Below are positions 3,001-5,953 of a DNA stretch of 5,953 nt, in pieces (the first letter of the stretch is position 1; every line of letters begins with the position of its first letter). The notes beneath the pieces were generated by a model, which was given only the letters and a program-made list of their open reading frames with translations, made no database searches and was not told the origin of the DNA. Position numbers and translations under genes: made by a program. The stretch covers positions 1 through 5,953 of the forward strand of contig CALHQV010000137.1 of NCBI GenBank assembly GCA_938038035.1, given 5' to 3'. The stretch is from an uncultured Gemella sp. (GTDB taxonomy: Bacteria; Bacillota; Bacilli; Staphylococcales; Gemellaceae).

Positions 3001-5953
3001 TACATAAACACGTCGTCCATAGTGCCCCATCGCAACAGAAGCTCCTTTAGACTTATCTGCTGGATTAGATGAAATTGCTCCACCACTAATACTATAACTC
3101 ACACCTTCAGGAAGATAAGCATATCCTCTGTCCGTTTTATTAGCGTCATCAATCACTTTCCAGTAATCTTTAGGATCGATATTTTTATCACCATTCGCTA
3201 GATTTACTGATTGACCATTTTTAAGTCCGATAACATAACTCTTACCTGTTGGTTGATCCCTATCCGGTGTCTCATATCCATTTTTAAAATCCATGTCCAC
3301 AACACGGTATTTGAATTTCAATACACTCGTATCGTTATTTCCATCACCACGAACTGTCAATGTTGCTTCATATTCACCTAAAGCTTGTTCAGCAGGAACT
3401 ACACCGCTAGATAATCTTGCAGTATATTTACTACTTTCGCTTCCTGTTCGGACTCCACCTGGGAAAGCTGTAGCTGTTACATTCGTTGGTAATCCTGAAA
3501 TTGTTACATTCGTGATTTTTCCTGAGTTATCCCATGCTTCTAATTGCGGGTTGAAGTTAGCACCTCTAAACACTGTAAAGATTGGATCCCCAGCTGTTTG
3601 CCCGATTGAAATGCCATTTAATGTTGCCTGAGGTTTTTGATTGTCTGCTAAGTTAAATGTAACATTCTTTTTAATTTGTTTCGGTGCATAGATTGTAATA
3701 CCATTCGCTGATGTTCTACCATTTAATGCTGTATCCGGGAATTCTACAATCGCTTCCTTCGTTACTGTTTGAGCTGAATTTGGTAATGTCGTATTCTCAG
3801 TTTCATTATTTGCCCATAAGAACTTCATACTTCCTGGGAAATACACATCAGCATTTGAAGTAGTTCCATTAAGTGTTGATGCCACAAATTGGTGAGAATC
3901 TCCAAGTTTACTTCCTGTAGCTACAGATTTTGGAGAATTTTTCAATAATACATCTGCAATAATGTATTGGAATTTATACTCTGCTGCATTTCCGTTTTTA
4001 TCTCGAACTGACACGATTGCTTCACGAGTTCCTAGTGGTGTTTCAGGGGCTACAACTTGATTAGAGAACGTGATTTCTCTTCCGTTAGCAACCCCTGTAT
4101 GAGCCACATCTCTATTACCTTGCTTATTAAACCAAACTCCATTTGGAATGTTTTTAATCATGAAGGTATCAGTTGTTCCTGAGTTATCCTCAACTCGGAA
4201 AGTTGGATTGAATGTAGCACCGCGATAAATCAAGAATTTATTATCAGTTGCTGTTTCAGTTAATTTTTTCCCATTCATCCAAACTTCAGGAGCTTGTCTA
4301 TCAGGGTTTTTCGCTGTATCTCGTGCAGTATCACTTGTGTCACTGTTTAAGAATGTAGCTGTTGCTGTTACGGTCGATAGGTCTTTTACGGTTGGTTCTG
4401 TAATCGTAATTTTACCCGTTCTACTGTCTACTGTGATTCCGTCTGGACGCGTTCCTTGAATTGCCCATGAGTTCCCATCTTTTTTAGCGATAATCTCTTT
4501 AAGATTAGTTTGATTTGTAGGAACGTATTGGAATGTTACTTTATCTGTATCTCCTTGTGGAGTAATGCTTACTGTACCATCTTGAGGTCCAACTACAACA
4601 GGCGCTGTAGGTTTTGTACCTTTTGTAGGTGTTAATAATCGAGTTTGTCCATCTGGATAAGTTACTTTGATTTTATCCGTATTTCCTGCTGTTGTGTCAT
4701 ACTCAAACTTAACTCCAGCTTTTACTAAGTCTGGGTTAGCATTTTTAACACTTTCTAACACTTGATTTTTTACATCTGTTTTTATTGCACCATTTTGAAC
4801 ATCATTTCCTGTAATCATACGAACTGCTGGTTCATTTGGAACTGCTGATAGAAGTTTCACTGTTAGCGTTTTAGCTGGAGTTGCAGTATCTGTCCAGTTA
4901 CCAGCTTTATCTTTGGCGTTTAACTTAACTGTTAATCCACCATTAGGAATTGTAGTTCCGTTTAGTTTAACTTTTAATAGAGCATTTACAGTTTTACCAC
5001 CTGTTACTCCACCTTTAGCGGTAAATGCCGTAGCTCCAGAATTGTGGTCACCCGTAATACTATATTTTGCGTTTCCATTAGTCCCTGAAGAGAATGCATT
5101 CATTCCATCCCCTAATTCATCATCTTTGATTTGAACGTCTAGAGAAACTTCACCTTTATTATTTGGTGTTACGAATAATGTTACTTGGTTATTCGCTGGA
5201 GTTGTCGCTAATGGTTTCCCGCTTTCACCTACTTGAATTGTAGGAGCCATACCGTCAGCTAGAACTTCTTGCTCCGTTGATTTTTCAGATCTTACATCTG
5301 TATGTTTTTTATTGCCATAGTCTAAGTACGCTGAAGTTTCGATAATGGATTGAGCGTAATATTTACCACTCTTAATTAACACATTATTAAAGACTGCATT
5401 TCCACCACTATTTGCTTTTACAGTAGCAACTTTTTCTGTCTTTTTAACTCCATTTTCTGTATATTCACGGAATAATGTAATTGGGTAACCATTCGTACCG
5501 TTTGATACCGTTAGGTTTTTCGTTTGCCCACGAGAATTTGCTATATTTTCTGCGAATGTAGGAGTTTTCGGCTGAATCGCAAACTTGATATTCAAGAAAT
5601 CCGCAGAACCATCTTTAAACGTACGCTTAACTTTATATTCTACTAAACCTGGCTTATCAGCACCGTGCATCCCGATTTGAGAAGCAGATAATTTATTTCC
5701 TTCTTTATCGTAGAATTCGAATTGTTGTCCAGCAGTTGTCGCCTTAGTATTCGATGAAGGTGTATTCTTTCCTACTGGAGCAGTATATTGGTGCATATCG
5801 AAGTTACTGTTATAATTACCAGAAGCATCGTAACCTAAGATACCATCAGCATCAAATGGTTTATAGTCGTAATTAAATCCACCAAATCCATATGCTCCTT
5901 GAGGATATGCTGTATTATAATGTTTTCCTTGTTTAATCAGGAAGGTTCCATTC
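1..5953 (-). CDS. Giant multidomain cell-surface adhesin, internal fragment (both ends missing)
   Basis: The reverse complement is open for 1984 codons, from base 5952 down to base 1; base 5953 is the third base of a preceding codon. Neither start nor stop lies in the window, so the full protein is longer than 1984 residues. The translation is Thr/Asn/Gly/Val/Asp-rich, I found no Cys, and it has no hydrophobic membrane-length segment and no LPXTG motif. It is a string of beta-sandwich-like modules: Ig-like modules with D-x-x-G-N loops, Rib-like/YPDG modules with L-P-x-G-T, and three copies of a domain marked by G-A-x-F-N-P and D-N-S-G. This architecture is known from wall-anchored or serine-rich-repeat adhesins of low-GC Gram-positives. 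A role in adhesion or biofilm formation is inferred. A signal peptide (perhaps YSIRK type) is expected beyond the right edge and a sorting signal beyond the left edge. The reading frame is intact, so this is not a pseudogene within the window. Gene name and ligand are unknown. Confidence 0.93.
10..354 (-). repeat. FNP/DNSG domain, copy 3, residues 1867-1981
   Basis: Landmarks: entry D-V-K-P-T-V (1867-1872), F-V-I-F-K-G-A-T-F-N-P ending at 1903, D-D-N-S-G ending at 1912, G-L-P-N-G soon after, T-G-T-R-E-A-S-V-T-V-T-D before the last turn, and exit strand Y-K-F-K-Y-T-V-E-D with Asp at 1981. The turn that reads D-K-N-G-N in copy 1 is D-A-A-E-N here. The entry is five to six residues longer and the middle about six residues shorter than in the other copies. 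Three residues after the exit Asp the window ends, so whether a Rib-like module follows is not visible. Confidence 0.75.
358..615 (-). repeat. Rib-like module before FNP copy 3, residues 1780-1865
   Basis: It begins G-A-N-T-E-K-V and has L-T-A-D-Q-A-K-E-A-V before the core L-P-E-G-T-K-Y-E-W at 1812-1820. A Gly/Thr loop, the strand Q-V-R-V-T-L-V-A-D, a Pro/Tyr/Ser loop, and the exit strand K-T-V-T-V-K-V-K-I-E-D follow. It precedes FNP/DNSG copy 3 directly, as residues 669-771 precede copy 2. The L-P-x-G-T core with V-x-V-x-V exit strand is characteristic of Rib-type stalk modules, though the Y-P-D-G turn is replaced by a longer loop. Confidence 0.55.
616..963 (-). other. Aromatic-rich segment, residues 1664-1779
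   Basis: The first third is crowded with aromatic residues: W-Y-H-D-G-D-Y-Y-I-N-N-G from 1679, then N-W-F at 1696-1698. A charged part (K-R-E-V-E-E-N-G-R) and a Tyr/Gly/Thr stretch (G-E-Y-K-Y-S-Y-G-A-T-Y) follow. The end, E-L-L-K-L-R-R-E-G-E-I-V-H-T-V-F-D-V, leads into the Rib-like module. The W-Y...Y-Y-I-N-N-G...G-L-N-W run superficially resembles a cell-wall/choline-binding repeat, but there is only one copy and the spacing is not exact, so no family is assigned. Confidence 0.35.
964..1206 (-). repeat. LPxG module (Rib-like/YPDG type), residues 1583-1663
   Basis: It begins R-P-V-I-N-F and has K-L-T-D-D-D-K-R-T-L-V at 1593-1603, then L-E-E-L-P-N-G-A-T-V-N-V-T-F at 1611-1624. After a loop come the strand A-T-A-T-I-T-F-A-N-G-A-T and the exit strand K-V-I-P-Y-K-V-Y. 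The order L-T-x-x-x-K, L-P-x-G-x-x-V-x-V, then V-T-[FY]-x-[ND]-G matches the YPDG/Rib-related modules, with F-A-N-G where Y-P-D-G is usual. It is related in plan to residues 379-446 and 1780-1865. Confidence 0.5.
1207..1581 (-). other. Ig-like module with Thr-rich insertion, residues 1458-1582
   Basis: The module enters with A-P-R-L-T-D-T-S-I (1458-1466), then a strand S-L-V-K-V-T-D-N-Y-D. A low-complexity Thr/Gly insertion follows at 1484-1502, then K-R-L-N-V-W-V-K-K-D-G-V, a hairpin rich in Thr, Glu and Asn, and the closing strand A-T-Y-E-L-V-A-Q-A-S-D-T-S-G-N with D-T-S-G-N at 1560-1564. The order V-T-D-N...Y-x-L-x-x-x-A-x-D-x-x-G-N is the usual one for bacterial Ig/HYR-like modules, which supports reading the Thr tract as a loop insertion, not a boundary between modules. 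Confidence 0.5.
1456..1497 (-). repeat. Two imperfect 21-bp tandem repeats coding Thr-rich heptads
   Basis: Bases 1477-1497 and 1456-1476 are adjacent 21-bp units identical at 15 of 21 positions. They encode G-A-T-T-S-T-T and G-T-A-T-P-T-T (residues 1486-1499); the next codons give G-T-T before the pattern is lost. The wider tract 1484-1502 has 11 Thr in 19 residues, with only Gly, Ala, Ser and Pro besides. The unit length is a multiple of three, so copy-number change would keep the frame. The Thr-rich tract is likely flexible and could carry O-glycans. Confidence 0.6.
1582..2346 (-). other. Unassigned 255-residue segment, residues 1203-1457
   Basis: I recognise no family here. The first part has an aromatic and charged stretch (I-R-D-D-Y-K-F-E-N-I-D-G) and a Gly/Asn/Thr loop before S-L-V-Y-Y-Y-D-A-T. 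It continues with F-N-F-N-D-V-L-K-V-L-N-L-R-E-G-W-T-V, a Lys/Ala-rich charged piece, a strand pair around F-L-K-D-G-N-Y-I-N-V-I-D-L-V-D, a Gln/Gly loop with G-K-G-G-G-T, and a final beta part ending L-Y-F-V-P-I-D-P-V-K-P-V-V. That ending is a typical stalk hinge, followed by an acidic Ser/Asp/Asn linker. The segment is longer and less repetitive than its neighbours and could be a lectin-like or other binding domain inserted in the stalk, but that is inference. Confidence 0.35.
2347..2508 (-). repeat. ANP module, copy 2 (short, YPDG lost), residues 1149-1202
   Basis: This segment repeats the first half of the ANP/YPDG module at 379-446. A helix-like L-N-D-A-E-K-T-G-I-R-I-A-L-R-N leads into A-N-P-T-L at 1173-1177, then N-I-E-I-S-D-S-G-A-I-V-I-T. 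Where copy 1 has V-T-Y-P-D-G-Q, this copy has I-V-I-T-K-D-K-K, so the Y-P-D-G turn is not kept. The generic form of the family (helix, A-N-P, K-x-E, x-V-T-x-x-D-G) supports homology; identity between the two copies is low outside the N-A-N-P core. Confidence 0.5.
2509..2895 (-). other. Ig/FN3-like module, residues 1020-1148
   Basis: It starts with A-P-T-I-D (1020-1024), a common module entry, then G-K-V-G-E-S-P-D-I. The middle has I-R-T-I-Q-L-Y-S-D-R-D-P, reading as a strand and turn. The C-terminal half has E-T-I-Y-S-R-V-K-V-T followed by a Ser/Gly/Asn loop (S-G-N-S-N-E) and E-V-T-A-K-L-D-V. The placement of the S-G-N-S-N-E loop resembles the D-x-x-G-N turn of the other Ig-like modules. This is taken as a stalk module of uncertain family. 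Confidence 0.4.
2896..3294 (-). other. Beta-rich segment with LPEG core, residues 887-1019
   Basis: The segment begins with a polar stretch that includes I-D-P-K-D-Y-W-K-V-I-D-D. It contains L-P-E-G-V-S-Y-S-I-S-G-G from 947, followed by G-R-R-V-Y-V-H-F-T and an exit strand R-R-V-L-V-A-V-D-P-S. The L-P-E-G-x-x-Y core and the V-x-V exit strands suggest a further divergent relative of the Rib-like modules at 669-771 and 1780-1865, again directly after an FNP/DNSG domain (copy 2). It ends at the D-P-S-A-P-T-I hinge around 1017-1023. The relationship is weaker than for the other copies. Confidence 0.4.
3295..3639 (-). repeat. FNP/DNSG domain, copy 2, with RGD; residues 772-886
   Basis: Landmarks match copy 1: entry Q-K-P-Q-A-T-L-N-G (772-780), F-R-G-A-N-F-N-P at 795-802, D-N-S-G at 808-811, G-L-P shortly after, L-G-E-Y-E-A before the last hairpin, and exit L-K-F-K-Y-R-V-V-D ending at 886. 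Where copy 1 has the turn V-R-D-K-N-G-N, this copy has V-R-G-D-G-N-N-D, placing an Arg-Gly-Asp tripeptide at 868-870 in the predicted exposed hairpin turn. The middle part has an insertion rich in Gly and Ser (G-S-E-S-S). Together with the preceding module it forms a cassette like the one at residues 1780-1981. Confidence 0.75.
3640..3948 (-). repeat. Rib-like module between FNP copies 1 and 2, residues 669-771
   Basis: This sits exactly between FNP/DNSG copies 1 and 2. Its core F-P-G-S-M-K-F-L-W (705-713) aligns with L-P-E-G-T-K-Y-E-W (1812-1820) of the module preceding copy 3. In both, an Asn/Thr loop, an alternating strand (E-A-I-V-E-F here), a loop, and an exit strand (N-V-T-F-N-L-A-D-N-Q-K-P here) follow, leading into the next FNP domain. 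The pattern L-P-x-G-T-x-[FY] with terminal V-x-V-x-V strands suggests a divergent Rib/long-Rib type fold. The match is at the level of spacing and a few residues, so the family name is tentative. Confidence 0.5.
3949..4299 (-). repeat. FNP/DNSG domain, copy 1, residues 552-668
   Basis: First of three related domains of about 115 residues. Landmarks in order are a Q-A-P-E-V entry (553-557); an M-N-G hairpin; F-L-I-Y-R-G-A-T-F-N-P at 573-583; D-N-S-G at 589-592; I-P-N-G about ten residues later; L-G-T-R-E-A before a strand; the turn D-K-N-G-N; and the exit strand Y-K-F-Q-Y-I-I-A-D with Asp at 667. Both the distance from entry to D-N-S-G (about 40 residues) and that from D-N-S-G to the exit Asp (75) are kept in copy 2. 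A cadherin-like or Ig-like beta sandwich is likely. I cannot attach a database family name. It differs from copy 3 mainly at synonymous positions around F-N-P. Confidence 0.75.
4345..4614 (-). other. Ig-like module with GTVSITPQGD signature, residues 447-536
   Basis: The module starts K-P-T-A-P (447-451) and carries G-T-V-S-I-T-P-Q-G-D-T-D-K-V at 459-472. It then has an Asn/Lys hairpin, K-K-D-G-N-S-W at 490-496 and T-V-D-S-R-T-G-K-I-T-I at 507-517, ending in T-V-T-A-T-A-T. The order (G-x-V-x-x-x-P-x-G-D-x-D-K-V, K-D-G-x-W, T-V-D-x-x-T-G-x-I-x-I) is a well-known bacterial Ig-like spacer pattern in streptococcal and Gemella adhesins. A short acidic linker rich in Asp, Thr and Ala (537-551, bases 4300-4344) joins it to the first FNP/DNSG domain. 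Confidence 0.65.
4615..4818 (-). repeat. ANP/YPDG module, copy 1, residues 379-446
   Basis: A short helix-like segment (T-D-V-K-N-Q-V-L-E-S-V-K-N) leads into A-N-P-D-L at 405-409, then a strand A-G-V-K-F-E-Y and finally K-V-T-Y-P-D-G-Q with Y-P-D-G at 432-435. This order (amphipathic helix, A-N-P, G-x-K-x-E, Y-P-D-G) matches the YPDG/Rib-related spacer modules common in Gram-positive surface proteins. A shorter relative sits at residues 1149-1202. It lies directly before the Ig-like module that starts K-P-T-A-P. Spacer function is inferred from the family. Confidence 0.55.
4819..5250 (-). other. Beta-rich module with terminal DKAGN loop, residues 235-378
   Basis: The module begins with M-A-P-T-I (235-239), the usual x-x-P-x-I entry of tandem Ig-like modules. 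The C-terminal half reads as beta hairpins and ends with a D-K-A-G-N turn at 348-352, then a strand T-L-T-V-K-L-L. The D-x-x-G-N turn near the end recurs in the FNP/DNSG domains (D-K-N-G-N in copy 1) and at 1560-1564, and is typical of bacterial Ig-like and HYR-like folds. The middle (about 275-330) is rich in Asn, Gly and Thr and looks loop-heavy. About 144 residues is long for one Ig-like module, so an insertion or two small modules is possible. Confidence 0.45.
5251..5568 (-). other. Ig-like adhesin module, residues 129-234
   Basis: The module opens with K-T-P-T-F (129-133). It continues with a pattern common in streptococcal and staphylococcal surface proteins: a strand ending N-L-T-V-S-N-G-T, a strand beginning Y-P-I-T-L-F, a variable hairpin, then G-N-A-V-F-N-N-V and K-Y-Y-A-Q-S-I. 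This resembles the bacterial Ig-like modules written generically as V-x-N-G-T...V-T-L-Y...A-x-F-x-N-V. It ends before L-A-D-G-M-A-P (about 231-237), the hinge to the next module. Its role is probably that of a stalk spacer. The assignment rests on pattern resemblance only. Confidence 0.5.
5569..5952 (-). other. Protein segment 1-128: Gly/Tyr/Phe-rich stretch and beta region
   Basis: This is the most N-terminal part visible, and it is cut by the window edge. Residues 11-56 are unusually rich in Tyr, Phe, Gly and Asn, including a run A-Y-G-F-G-G-F-N-Y-D-Y at 20-30 and an acidic D-A-D-G-I-L-G-Y-D stretch at 34-42. A short beta-rich part follows, containing F-Y-D-K-E-G-N (about 80-86) and ending near 128 with the I-Q-P that leads into the next Ig-like module. 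The acidic stretch resembles a calcium-binding loop only loosely. It may be the C-terminal part of a ligand-binding head, but I do not recognise a named family. Confidence 0.45.

Noticed and set aside
3293..3631. Plus-strand open stretch able to encode 112 residues
   Set aside because: It is antisense to FNP copy 2, whose landmarks are conserved in the minus-strand frame; there is no family resemblance in the plus-strand translation.
10..4299. Repeated domains as a possible CRISPR array or mobile element
   Set aside because: The repeats are protein-domain copies of about 115 residues with diverged DNA; there are no short identical repeats with spacers, no transposase and no terminal inverted repeats.
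5889..5900. Minus-strand AAGGAG (5895-5900) followed by ATG (5889-5891), a possible internal start
   Set aside because: The spacing is only three bases and the ATG is out of frame with the long coding frame. The purine run is simply part of the codons for Q-G-A.
1..5953. Assignment to a named adhesin (for example Ebh, SraP, PsrP or a Rib protein)
   Set aside because: Module patterns overlap with many such proteins, but the diagnostic ends (signal peptide, Ser-rich repeats, sorting motif) lie outside the window and no segment is distinctive enough for a gene name.

Overview
The window lies entirely inside one very large protein-coding gene on the minus strand. Reading the reverse complement from base 5952 down to base 1 gives 1984 consecutive sense codons, with no start, stop or frameshift. 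The true N-terminus lies beyond the right edge and the C-terminus beyond the left edge. No other gene, RNA gene, mobile element, CRISPR array, promoter or terminator is supported.

The translation looks like the stalk of a giant secreted or wall-anchored adhesin of a low-GC Gram-positive bacterium (Firmicutes). It is rich in Thr, Asn, Gly, Val, Lys and Asp, I found no cysteine in it, and it is built from a chain of roughly 65-130-residue beta-rich modules. G+C is about 35-40% from a few counted lines. Codon choice is A/T-biased (AAA, GAA, ACA, TTA, GGA). Similar mixes of Ig-like, Rib-like/YPDG and cadherin-like modules are typical of LPXTG or serine-rich-repeat adhesins in Gemella, Granulicatella, Streptococcus and Staphylococcus. 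The genus cannot be resolved, and neither a signal peptide nor a sorting signal falls in the window.

Layout from the N-terminal side (right edge) to the C-terminal side (left edge), in residues of this fragment: Gly/Tyr-rich start (1-128); Ig-like module (129-234); beta module ending in a D-x-A-G-N loop (235-378); ANP/YPDG module (379-446); Ig-like module with a G-T-V-S-I-T-P-Q-G-D signature (447-536); first FNP/DNSG domain (552-668); Rib-like module (669-771); second FNP/DNSG domain, carrying an RGD tripeptide (772-886); two less clear beta modules (887-1019, 1020-1148); short second ANP module (1149-1202); a 255-residue unassigned segment (1203-1457); Ig-like module interrupted by a Thr-rich heptad linker (1458-1582); LPxG module (1583-1663); aromatic segment (1664-1779); Rib-like module (1780-1865); third FNP/DNSG domain (1867-1981).

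The clearest internal structure is a ~115-residue domain present three times. Two copies are preceded by a related Rib-like module, so a two-domain cassette of about 200-220 residues occurs twice. The copies are diverged, not recently duplicated. The protein probably projects binding surfaces away from the cell wall; its ligand cannot be told from the sequence. I saw no new enzymatic or defence system here.
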